Assembly: GCF_013393385.1 (NCBI RefSeq) | Contig: NZ_AP023239.1 | Coordinates: 4,526,001 to 4,590,000 of the forward strand | Length of the DNA: 64,000 bases | From: Paenibacillus sp. URB8-2 | Lineage (GTDB): Bacteria; Bacillota; Bacilli; Paenibacillales; Paenibacillaceae | Direction: 5' to 3' | In this document: positions 34,921 through 44,600 of the stretch, piece by piece | How positions within the stretch are numbered: position 1 is the first letter of the stretch | Layout of the letters: the number at the start of each line of letters is the position of its first letter | Made by a program: the position numbers and the translations under genes | The notes under the pieces: model-generated | Databases searched by the model: none | Seen by the model: the letters and a program-made list of their open reading frames with translations, nothing else | What the model was told of the DNA's origin: nothing

Positions 34921-34984
34921 ACGAATCGCTCCCTGTTTATTCTTCATCGAATTAACTTCAATATTATTCATTAGCTGGGACTGC

Positions 34985-35168
34985 ATATAACGTTCTGGTA
35001 TTCACGACACCTCACCACCTTAAGGGAAGCACAGAGCCAAAAGCGAAGCTGACTCCCGACCGGCCGCGATGCGGTTATGTGGTGCGGGTGTCGCCTGAGT
35101 TATCCTCCCCGAAAAGCAACTGGCGACCAAGGAGACTTCAGGGTCGCTGCGGGAATGCGTTGTTAGAG
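34985..35168. repeat. attC-like cassette repeat, longest copy
   Basis: A 184-bp element from ATATAACGTTCTGGTATTCACG to GCTGCGGGAATGCGTTGTTAGAG, with conserved CCCCGAAAAG and CGACCAAGGAG. Confidence 0.7.
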
Positions 35169-35201
35169 GATGTGACTGCCTTCTACGAGAATCCCAACAA
35201 A

Positions 35202-35881
35202 TCATTTCTTAATTGCCTTCCATATATACCGATATTCTTTCATGCATAGTTTTTCGTTTATTGTATTCTCTTGAATCTTATTGCTTAACTCTTTTTTTAA
35301 TTTAGGGGAAGTATAATCAGGATTTCCCGGTATTCCTGTGATGAACTTAGCAAATTCATTCTCATCAGGGAAATAATAAATCGCACTACTAAATTCTTCG
35401 ATTTCAATGTTGGTAAATCCATTACTTTCTAATCGTTCTTTTTTCTTTCTCTAATGAACCTGAATGAATGCCAAATACAGTTCCCCCAGTTTGGAGTATT
35501 CTACTATGGTTTAATATTGAGGTTGGCCCTCTTCTGTCATAAATTAAGTCAAATTGCTCGTCTTGAAAGGGTAACTGTGTTTTGGTTGTAGCATAAATAA
35601 ACTTTAGATTGCTCACTTTACTTTCTTTAAGTAATGAGTTGGCGATGTTCATCAGTTCAATAGAATTATCGAAACCTACCAATGATTCTGTATATCTTGA
35701 CATCTTTACGGTAAATTCTCCATGCCCACAACCGGCATCTAAGACCGATTTATAATTAGGTAGCATACCAATTAATCGTTTCGAAAATCTCTTCTGCTGA
35801 AATCCCCTCTACCGTAAATAGAGCATTACTCTTATATCCGCCATTTCTTCTGGCGATAACGTCGTACCATTCGACTCCCAT
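35202..35881 (-). pseudogene. Frameshifted SAM methyltransferase
   Basis: From ATG 35881 (GGGGG upstream) it reads MGVEWYDVIARRNGGYKSNA and shifts frame near 35770 to LIGMLPNYKSVLDAGCGHGE (motif I). It continues to SGSLEKEKR, shifts again at an A-rich tract near 35450, and ends ERLESNGFTNIEIEEF to a stop at 35202. Two frameshifts break an otherwise complete class I methyltransferase of about 225 residues. Motifs are intact, so decay is recent or the shifts are sequencing errors. Confidence 0.7.
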
Positions 35882-35921
35882 GAATTTACCCCCATTGGTT
35901 TATAGTGTTTGCAGCCATTTC

Positions 35922-36060
35922 CTCTAACCTTCTGGTATTCACGAAACGCCCCAGCCTTAGATAGCTCTTATCTTAGGCTGGGGCGTTTGTTGTCTGAGCT
36001 TCTTCCATGATTATACTTCTGACAACCAAGGGGCGGTAGCCCCTGAATAGGGTGTTACCT
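35922..36060. repeat. attC-like cassette repeat, shortest complete copy
   Basis: A 139-bp element starting CTCTAACCTTCTGGTATTCACG and ending CCTGAATAGGGTGTTACC. A perfect inner hairpin ACGCCCCAGCCTTAG / CTTAGGCTGGGGCGT and the second hairpin around GACAACCAAGGGG are present. It bounds the cassette region on the right. Confidence 0.7.
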
Positions 36061-36300
36061 GATGCCAGTGACTTCTGAATTGAAGTTTCCAGGAAAAAAG
36101 TTGCTTCCAGGTGAGAGGGAAACGAAAGGAAAGCATGGAAGGCTAAAGCAATCGAGGAGGGGCACAAGCCGGAGCTTAGGGGACTTGAAGATGTCGGACA
36201 ATTCAGAGGGCCCAAGGCCCTCCCTTGTCCGAAGTCGATTCATCCCCTGCCTGCAGAGATAGGGGTCTTCTCTCCTATTTCTGATAAAGCAAGTACTACC
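36061..36300. other. Unidentified GC-richer block after the last repeat
   Basis: 240 bp of purine-rich plus-strand sequence containing the self-complementary GGGCCCAAGGCCC. A 66-residue frame from 36062 (MPVTSELKFPGKKLLPGE) exists, but without a ribosome binding site. It resembles structured RNA or an intron/element fragment more than a protein gene; I cannot identify it. Confidence 0.3.
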
Positions 36301-39300
36301 TTATTTGTTATAAATCCTATAAAGGAACACTGCAGCTTCAGCTCTTGTTGTATTTCCTGCAGGATTAATTCCACTTTTGGATCCAACAATTAAACCTTCC
36401 TTAACCAGAGCTGCAATGCTATTTGCTGCATACCCTGAAATCACTGATTTATCACTGTATTTGTCCAGATCAGAGGAAGAACCTGTTGCACTTATTTTCT
36501 TCACCATTCTCAGGGCTTTTTCTGTAAGTACCATCATATCCTGCCTTGATATTGCAGCTTTAGGGTTAAACAAATTATTGCCTGATCCAGTAGCTATACC
36601 AAGTTTTTTAGCAATACCTACTGCATTATAGTAATAATCTCCCTCTTTCACATCCCCAAAGTTGCCGTTCACATCTGCTGTAAGTCCAAGTGTCTTGACA
36701 AGCAGCATCATAAAATCAGCCCTTGTAATGTTTGCTGCCGGTGAGTAGATTTCTGCCCCTGTACCTGAGATGATGCCTTTTGATGAGAGCACTTCTATCT
36801 GCTTTTTCGCCCATCCATAATTTTTTATATCGCGGAAGGTGTTATATACCGATACAACTGCATATTTGCTGAAATGGGTGGTGCTGAATACGACCATGCC
36901 TGTTGCCGCATCATATTTCGCACTCGGTACAGGGATTAAGCTTCCTGACCCGTCGATGTAGAATACGGTAATATGCTCCGGATCATTCAATTCCTGTGCA
37001 GTCGGAGTATACTCCACTGCAATGGTAACCGGGGCGTTATTGTTGCTCCAGACAGTTGATTTTCCATCCACTACCAGTTCCAGATCAATAACAGGCTTAT
37101 CGCCTATGTATGTTCTGGCTTCTTTCGTAAGCGTTGAAACATTTGCTTTGGAAACACTTAACGTTACGTCCTTTGCATTCGCTCCTTGAGCTTTATCCAG
37201 CATGTTACCCGGTAAGGTGACTGTCGCAAACTCTGTTTTCAGTTTTACCTTCTTTTCAGAAGTATTTTGTGTTAAAACGCTGGCTGGAAGAGTAATCAAA
37301 TAGGCCTTTATCCCTTCTACCTTCGGAATGACCACAAGGACTGTCTTTGATCCATCTAAGCTGCTCTGAACTTTTGAGAATTCGGCAGTGATTGATTCCA
37401 AATCTACTGCTGCAGTTGCTATTCCTGAGTCTTTATCGAGAATCTGTATTTCAGCCGTAATTATTCCAGCCTTCCCCGAATCGGCGCCGACAGTGATCGT
37501 ATAGGTCATTTTTGTTTTCCGATTCTGGGCAGTCACAACAAGGGTATCCCCTGTGGCTACAGGGTCATGCACATTACCTGTGTCCCAGGTTTGATGGCTT
37601 TCCCCCTTGGCAAGAAGACTAAGGAATTTCTCTTTTGATGTGTCCTCAGGTACATTTTTTATGGTTCCGCTTGTCGGACTTGTAGTACTGACGGTATATG
37701 TATCCGATGTGATTTTTGCTATTGAACTTAGACTCGCTGACTGGATGATGAAGGAGTATCTCCCATCCATCCCCAATATCGGCTGTCCGTTTTCGTTAGT
37801 CGACTGTCCGGAACCGCCAAACAACCCGGCAATTATATTAACATAAACAGGCATGTCGGATGCAATATCGAGGTCCGGCGTCTTGGGCAGTTCATAATAG
37901 ATCCACATGGCTGCCGGATCAACAGTATCCATTCTGTAGTCGCCGCTGTAGTTGATGACATATTTGTTGGTGCATAGATTATAGGGATTCGCTGAATCGA
38001 GCCCTCCGTTCGTGATCTGATTCTCCACCTTCAACCATTCCGGATCATCCCCAGGCGTATATGTGGTAGAGCTTCCGCCGCTGTAGCCAGTAGCATCCTT
38101 GCTGGTACGGAAGAGATTGGTAAAGAAGGTACTCATGTTCTTGGCACTGGCCCACTGCGTTGGACCCGTACGGGTATCAACCACGATCTTGATCAGCTTT
38201 TTCCCTGTGCTGTTCGGTCCCATTGTTCCGCCATCGCGGATGTCCTCTTCAGTCAGTTCATTTCCTTCTACCTTTTTAACATAATAGGTGGAACTATAGG
38301 GATACAGCGATGAAGTATTTTTATCATAACTATTAATGCGGCTATTAAAGGAAAATACGCCCGCTTCGTTTGCGCGGCTCGCATCGACATATTCCCAAAT
38401 CTCCGGATGCAATTTCACCTCCTGAATTGTGAAATAGCCATCCACATTAACGACATCATTTACACCTTTGACCACGCCCGCAGGAAGCTCGGCAGACAGC
38501 AGGATATCACCGTTAGCAATCTGGATGCCCCCATTCACTACAGGTACCGAATTCGTAAAGGTGGAGAAATAGCCGTTAGCTGCATCATTTGTGCACCGGA
38601 TCACCAGATTGCCGTTACTGTCGACACTGACGGTTGCTCCAGCTTTCAGGGCGTTAATGATACCCTTTTTCACACCGGGATATTGTTTCTTCAATTCATC
38701 GGTGACTGAGGCAATACTGCTTGCTCCCTTGGGGTCCAGTCCTACAAAGCGGTCATATGCCGTAATGTTATTGGTTTTGTCAACATATGGAAAATACGCA
38801 CTACTGTACGCATTCAATACACTAGTTATAAACGTATCATAAGAAACCACATCGTATTCGTTTTTCGATTTAGCGAACTTCACACCATTGAATATCAAAC
38901 CGTCAATAATGGCATCTTTATACGCTGAGACATTGTCTACAAAGCTGGATCCACTGCTTAACGCAATAGTGATCGTCAACCCATTCCCGTTAACATCCCA
39001 TTCCGTTACCGTTTGTGTTCCTGAAAAACTGGCCGTTGCCGTTGCAAGCTTGATACTCTGAACTACTGTCACATCCATATAGTTCTGAGCTTTGATCACA
39101 ATTGTATAGTCATTGGTACCGGTGAAGAGATCGCCGTTCAAACTGATTTTCCCTTCACTGATTGTATACCTGTCAGCCGTCAGATTGGTTCCGTTCACAC
39201 TGATGCTTGTAATCGCTGCCCTATAGGCGGCATCATCGGCAAACGTTAAATCTATTCTCCTTCCGACATAATTGTCAGTATCATCTGCAGTAAAATCAGG

Positions 39301-41319
39301 CGCTTTCTTCTTTACCGCTATGGTATTAACCGTTATGGTATAATTTGCTTTTGTTGTGCCGTCCTGTGCGGTTACGACCAATTGATCCCCTGTTACTACC
39401 GGGTCATGCACATTTGCCGTGTCCCACGTCTGATCGCTTTCCCTCTTGGTCAGATTCCCGAGAAATGTCGCTTTCGAGGTATTATACGGCACATTGGTGA
39501 TCGTTCCCGCCGCCGTATTGATGGTGTAGTTGCTTGAAGAGATTGTCGTTACAGTACTGGGTACGGTATTAACCGTTATGGTGTAAGTAGCTTTTGTTGT
39601 ACCGTCCTGGGCAGTTACAACCAAGGTATCCCCTGTTACGACTGGGTCATGCAGATTGTCTGTGTCCCACGTTTGATGGCTTTCCCCCTTGGTCAGATTC
39701 CCAATAAATGTCGCTCTCGAGGTATTATACGGCACATTGGTGATCGTTCCCGCCGCCGTATTGACGGTGTAGTTGCTTGATGAGATTGTTGTTACCGTTG
39801 ATTTTGGGCCGTCTGCTTTAATGGCAAAGGAGTATCTCCCATCCATCCCCAATATCGGCTGTCCGTTTTCGTTAGTCGACTGTCCGGAACCGCCAAACAA
39901 CCCGGCAATTATATTAACATAAACAGGCATGTCGGATGCAATATCGAGGTCCGGCGTCTTGGGCAGTTCATAATAGATCCACATGGCTGCCGGATTTATT
40001 TGATCCATTCTGTAGTCGCCGCTGTAGTTGATGACATACTTGTTGGTGCCTAGATTATAGGGATTCGCTGAATCGAGCCCTCCGTTCGTGATCTGATTCT
40101 CCACCTTCAACCATTCCGGATCATCCCCAGGCGTATATGTGGTAGAGCTTCCGCCGCTGTAGCCGGTAGCATCCTTGCTGGTACGGAAGAGATTGGTAAA
40201 GAAGGTACTCATGTTCTTGGCACTGGCCCACTGCGTTGGACCCGTACGGGTATCAACCACGATCTTGATCAGCTTTTTCCCTGTGCTGTTCGGTCCCATT
40301 GTTCCGCCATCGCGGATGTCCTCTTCAGTCAGTTCATTTCCTTCTACCTTTTTAACATAATAGGTGGAACTATAGGGATATAGCGATGAAGTATTTTTAT
40401 CATAACTATTAATGCGGCTATTAAAGGAAAATACGCCCGCTTCGTTTGCGCGGCTCGCATCGACATATTCCCAAATCTCCGGATGCAATTTCACCTCCTG
40501 AATTGTGAAATAGCCATCCACATTAACGACATCATTTACACCTTTGACCACGCCCGCAGGAAGCTCGGCAGACAGCAGGATATCACCGTTAGCAATCTGG
40601 ATGCCCCCATTCACTACAGGTACCGAATTCGTAAAGGTGGAGAAATAGCCGTTAGCTGCATCATTTGTGCACCGGATCACCAGATTGCCGTTTCCGTCGA
40701 CACTGACGGTTGCTCCAGCTTTCAGGGCGTTAATGATGCCCTTTTTCACACCGGGATATTGTTTCTTCAATTCATCGGTGACTGAGGCAATACTGCTTGC
40801 TCCCTTGGGGTCCAGTCCTACAAAGCGGTCATAGACTGTGACATTGTCTACCGATACACCGTCTTGTACATGGAGAAACGGGAAATAAGAGCTGCCATAT
40901 GTATTCAATGCACTAGTTATAAATGTATCAAAGGGAATTACATCGTATTGGTTCGTCGTTTTGTTGAACAACTCCCCGTAAAATGTCAGCCCGTCTATAA
41001 TGGCATCCTTATAGTCCGAAACATTGTCTGCAAAGCTGGATCCACTGCCTAACGCAATAGTGATCGTCAACCCACTCCCGTTAACATCCCATTCCGTTAC
41101 CGTTTTTGTTCCTGAAAAACTCGCCGTCACAGTATAGGTTGCTTCATAAACAGAAGTGTTGACGCCGGCATAGGTTGCGGCCGCTTCGTTGCTTGAGCTT
41201 GAAGTTTCTGCAAACATCGGTATTGTACCAAAAACACTTGTCAAAATGAGTAAGAAACTAAGCAGCAACGTGAAGTGGGAATACCCCCTCATTCTTCTTT
41301 TCTCTGTAGATTTTTGCAC
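36301..41319 (-). CDS. SLH surface protein with two copies of a large module
   Basis: A 1672-residue secreted protein with a signal peptide to about residue 40. Module copy 1 (about 65-495, from FSGTKTVTEWDVNG to GQPILGMDGRYSF) is followed by two short beta repeats of about 80 residues (VTTISSSNYT...TYTITVNT), a DUF1533-like segment (TSISVNGTNLTADRYTISEG), module copy 2 (about 760-1190), another short repeat, a beta-rich region ending THFSKYAVVSVY and three SLH repeats at the C-terminus. DNA of the two modules is nearly identical over about 1 kb. It is the last gene of a minus-strand train with an ABC importer and an ExbB/ExbD-like pair. Ligand unknown. Confidence 0.85.
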   Translation of the reverse strand: MQKSTEKRRMRGYSHFTLLLSFLLILTSVFGTIPMFAETSSSSNEAAATYAGVNTSVYEATYTVTASFSGTKTVTEWDVNGSGLTITIALGSGSSFADNVSDYKDAIIDGLTFYGELFNKTTNQYDVIPFDTFITSALNTYGSSYFPFLHVQDGVSVDNVTVYDRFVGLDPKGASSIASVTDELKKQYPGVKKGIINALKAGATVSVDGNGNLVIRCTNDAANGYFSTFTNSVPVVNGGIQIANGDILLSAELPAGVVKGVNDVVNVDGYFTIQEVKLHPEIWEYVDASRANEAGVFSFNSRINSYDKNTSSLYPYSSTYYVKKVEGNELTEEDIRDGGTMGPNSTGKKLIKIVVDTRTGPTQWASAKNMSTFFTNLFRTSKDATGYSGGSSTTYTPGDDPEWLKVENQITNGGLDSANPYNLGTNKYVINYSGDYRMDQINPAAMWIYYELPKTPDLDIASDMPVYVNIIAGLFGGSGQSTNENGQPILGMDGRYSFAIKADGPKSTVTTISSSNYTVNTAAGTITNVPYNTSRATFIGNLTKGESHQTWDTDNLHDPVVTGDTLVVTAQDGTTKATYTITVNTVPSTVTTISSSNYTINTAAGTITNVPYNTSKATFLGNLTKRESDQTWDTANVHDPVVTGDQLVVTAQDGTTKANYTITVNTIAVKKKAPDFTADDTDNYVGRRIDLTFADDAAYRAAITSISVNGTNLTADRYTISEGKISLNGDLFTGTNDYTIVIKAQNYMDVTVVQSIKLATATASFSGTQTVTEWDVNGNGLTITIALSSGSSFVDNVSAYKDAIIDGLIFNGVKFAKSKNEYDVVSYDTFITSVLNAYSSAYFPYVDKTNNITAYDRFVGLDPKGASSIASVTDELKKQYPGVKKGIINALKAGATVSVDSNGNLVIRCTNDAANGYFSTFTNSVPVVNGGIQIANGDILLSAELPAGVVKGVNDVVNVDGYFTIQEVKLHPEIWEYVDASRANEAGVFSFNSRINSYDKNTSSLYPYSSTYYVKKVEGNELTEEDIRDGGTMGPNSTGKKLIKIVVDTRTGPTQWASAKNMSTFFTNLFRTSKDATGYSGGSSTTYTPGDDPEWLKVENQITNGGLDSANPYNLCTNKYVINYSGDYRMDTVDPAAMWIYYELPKTPDLDIASDMPVYVNIIAGLFGGSGQSTNENGQPILGMDGRYSFIIQSASLSSIAKITSDTYTVSTTSPTSGTIKNVPEDTSKEKFLSLLAKGESHQTWDTGNVHDPVATGDTLVVTAQNRKTKMTYTITVGADSGKAGIITAEIQILDKDSGIATAAVDLESITAEFSKVQSSLDGSKTVLVVIPKVEGIKAYLITLPASVLTQNTSEKKVKLKTEFATVTLPGNMLDKAQGANAKDVTLSVSKANVSTLTKEARTYIGDKPVIDLELVVDGKSTVWSNNNAPVTIAVEYTPTAQELNDPEHITVFYIDGSGSLIPVPSAKYDAATGMVVFSTTHFSKYAVVSVYNTFRDIKNYGWAKKQIEVLSSKGIISGTGAEIYSPAANITRADFMMLLVKTLGLTADVNGNFGDVKEGDYYYNAVGIAKKLGIATGSGNNLFNPKAAISRQDMMVLTEKALRMVKKISATGSSSDLDKYSDKSVISGYAANSIAALVKEGLIVGSKSGINPAGNTTRAEAAVFLYRIYNK
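37751..38757 (-). repeat. Internal duplication, copy 2 of the surface module
   Basis: About 1007 bp matches 39827-40833 at a constant 2076-bp offset with only scattered substitutions, one of them changing NLCTNKY to NLGTNKY. Confidence 0.9.
39827..40833 (-). repeat. Internal duplication, copy 1 of the surface module
   Basis: Near-identical partner of 37751-38757 within the same gene. Weaker similarity extends beyond 40833. The identity points to a recent duplication or gene conversion. Confidence 0.9.
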
Positions 41320-41485
41320 CTACTTCACTCCATTTCATTTTTAAAATAAAGGCAGCGGTTTCTGCCCGAATTTTTTTCAAGTTTATATAAAAACAGCGAT
41401 ATCTGCTGCTTTACACAGCATAGCCTGCTGTCTGGATTTTCAATTTTCAAGAAGAAACGCCTGATTCTTATATTTAAAAAAAAGA

Positions 41486-41525
41486 ATATTTTGCAGACGA
41501 GCCTATCGGCCCTTCTGCAAAATAT
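41486..41525 (-). terminator. Strong terminator after the 1236-residue SLH gene
   Basis: ATATTTTGCAGA (41486-41497) pairs perfectly with TCTGCAAAATAT (41514-41525), followed on the minus strand by TCTTTTTTTT. The 36301-41319 gene therefore probably has its own promoter in 41320-41485 or depends on readthrough. Confidence 0.8.
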
Positions 41526-41604
41526 GGATTCACCTTATTTTTAATAGAACGCGGTCTCTCAAAAGTCTAGATAGAGGTTTTCTTATATAGCCAATTACTA
41601 TTTG

Positions 41605-44600
41605 TTATAGCCCCAGCTTGTCCATGAATGTTTTGAGCATGACCGTACCTTCGGCACGGGTAGCATGACCCAGCGCTCCAAAGCTTCCATCCGGGTATCC
41701 ATTGATAATACCCAGGGTGTAGACGCTCTGAACTGCATCATTGGCCCACGCGCTAATGCTGCCTTTATCGGTGAAGGCTAGATCTGTAAGTGTACCTATC
41801 TTGCCTCCTGCATAGCTGTATGCCCTATTGATCATTACTGCCATTTCCTGGCGGGTAACAGGATCACCTGGATGGAAGTTGCCGTTAGAGCCCTGGATTA
41901 TTCCGGCTTTTGCTGCCTTCTTCACATCGTTTGCGTACCATTCACTGCCTGTTATATCTTTAAATGTACCTTCATCTGCAGCATCAGACAGTTTCAGTAC
42001 TCTCGACAGCAAAGCAGCAAATTCTGCACGGGTGATATTGTTCTGTGGAGCAAAGGTATTTGCGCCTGTTCCGTTTATGACATTCCTTGCCACCATGACT
42101 TCGATATCAGACTTAGCCCAGTGGGATGCAAGATCTCCGAAAGTCTTCCAGGATTCAGCCACCATATATTTTGAGAAGTGGTTTGTGTTGAATTCCAGTT
42201 TACCGTCAACGATTCTTCCTCCCACGTAATCCCATTGCCCGGTTGTTTCATTGAGGTAATAGACACCTAATTTTCCCAATTCCGTAACCCCGGCTGGAAT
42301 TGGAAGGGTTATTGTAATTGATTTAGTAAAGTTATGAATTGCCGTTTCACCAGCCCATGCATCGAATGAGTAGACCGCTTTATTTTCAACATGTCCAGGA
42401 GCTGATGCAACTGTCTGACTTGACACCTGGGTTGTGCTGAAGGTCATATTCTGTCCCTGTATCAATACCTCAGACGGAATAACTATTTTCAGCCCACTGT
42501 CCTGAATGACTATTGGTTTATTCGCAGCTTTAGCAAGGTCTATTACTTCAGCTGGCAGCTGTACTGCTTTACTTTGACCTGGTTCTGCTGTTACTTGTGA
42601 AAGGTTGATAACCAATTCACTTTGTGCAGCGTCCTTCAGGAGATCTGCTGCTTTTTTTGCATCTACCTGTAAGGTTGCTGTGTTTCCAGACTGGATAACC
42701 TGCCCTAAATCGGTGGTAGGCGTCTGCGTAGTAGTGGTAGGTGTCTGAGTGCCACCACCGCCACCGCCGCCACCGCCGCCGCCGCTTCCGCCGTTGCCGC
42801 TTGTTGCCGCAGCATTTACAGTAACCTGGCAGGTATCTTTGAAGCTTCCGTCTGCCGTTGTTACCGTTATGGTCGCTGTTCCTGCTCCTACTGCTGTAAC
42901 AACTCCGTTAGTTACTGTTGCTACAGTTGAATCACTGGTTGTCCAGGTTACATTTTTGTTTGTTGCATCCGCTGGAGCTACTGTCGCTGTTAATGTTCCG
43001 GTTGCTCCTGCGGTCAACGTTATCGCATGCTGATCAAGTCCTACTCCTGTGACTGCTACTGCTGCTGGATTTACAGTTACTTCGCAAGTATCTGTGAAGC
43101 TTCCGTCTGCTGTTCTAACCGTTATGGTCGCTTTCCCTGCTCCTACTGCTGTAACAACTCCGTAAGTTACTGTTGCTACTGTTGAATCACTGGTTGTCCA
43201 GATTACATTTTTGTTTGTTGCACCTGCCGGAGCTACTGTAGCTGTTAATGTTCCGGTTGCTCCTGGGGTCAATGTTATCGCATGCTGATCAAGCTCTACT
43301 CCTGTGACTCCTACTGCTGCTGGATTTACAGTTACTTCACAAGTATCTGTGAAGCTTCCGTCTGCTGTTCTAACCGTTATGTTAGCTGTTCCTTCTCCTA
43401 CTGCTGTAACAACTCCGTAAGTTACTGTTGCTACTGTTGAATCACTGGTTGTCCAGGTTACATTTTGGTTTGTTGCATCCGCTGGAGCTACTGTCGCTGT
43501 TAATGTTCCGGTTGCTCCTGGGGTTAATGTTATCGCATGCTGATCAAGCTCTACTCCTGTGACAGATGTAACAGAATTTGAGAGAATTGTATAGTCAGCC
43601 GTCATCACGTCACTAACTTCTCCAAATGCTTTCGCATATGCCTTTATGGTTGTATCAGAGTTGATGACAATGGGTTGATCATATAGACCAAATGTCACAG
43701 TTGCCGGATCAATTCCTGCTGAGTAAACAGCATAGTAAACCGATGCTCCAACTGTCGGAGTGCTGAGTGTAACCTCTGTGCCAGAGGCTACTGCCCCTGC
43801 TCCGGGATTAGCTGCGGGCATTACCGGATTTGTAGTTTTAATGATGAAGCTGTATCTGCCGTCCATACCACTGAATGGCAGACCTGTAAAGGTATCGCCG
43901 CCGATCATCTGCCCCGAGCCGCCAAAGAAACCGCCGATTTCATTCAAATATATCGGCATGTCGGAAGAAATGTCGAAATCGGGCGTCTGCGGCAGTTCCC
44001 AAAACATCCACATCTTCTTCGAATCTACCGTATCCCTTCTGCTGTCACCGCTGTAGTTGACTGCATATTTATCAGTACCGACTGTTTTTGCTGTTGCAGC
44101 AGCAACTATTTTATTCTCAACCTTGGACCACTGCGAATCATCAGCAGGCGTATAAGTATTGCTGTCATTCCAACCATAACCGGTTGCAATCTTACTTGTG
44201 CGGAACATGTTATATAGGATGGAGAGTTTCGGTTTGCCTTCAGCCCATTGCGTAGGACCGGAACGCACGTCCACTACCATTTTGATCAATTTATTGCCCG
44301 TGCCGTTGGGACCCAGTGTTCCTCCGTTGCGGATATCATCCTCGGTCAGCACATCTCCTGGGACTCTCTTTACATAATAAGTAAGTGTATTTGTCTTACC
44401 ATTAGCAGCAACAGTCCCAGTCGCATCTGTATAATATGTTGTACCGGTATTATCCACTTTGCGATCAAACGAAATGACATCCGGTTCGCTTGCATGGCTG
44501 GCATCAACATACTGCCATACTTCAACATGAGCTTTTATTTCCTGGATGAGGAAGTAATTATTGACCGAAACCGGCTGGCTGTAATTAAGAACCACGCCTG

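Noticed and set aside
30473..36060. CRISPR array
   Set aside because: Repeats are 140-185 bp, variable, palindromic and separated by genes; no short regular repeat-spacer pattern and no cas genes.
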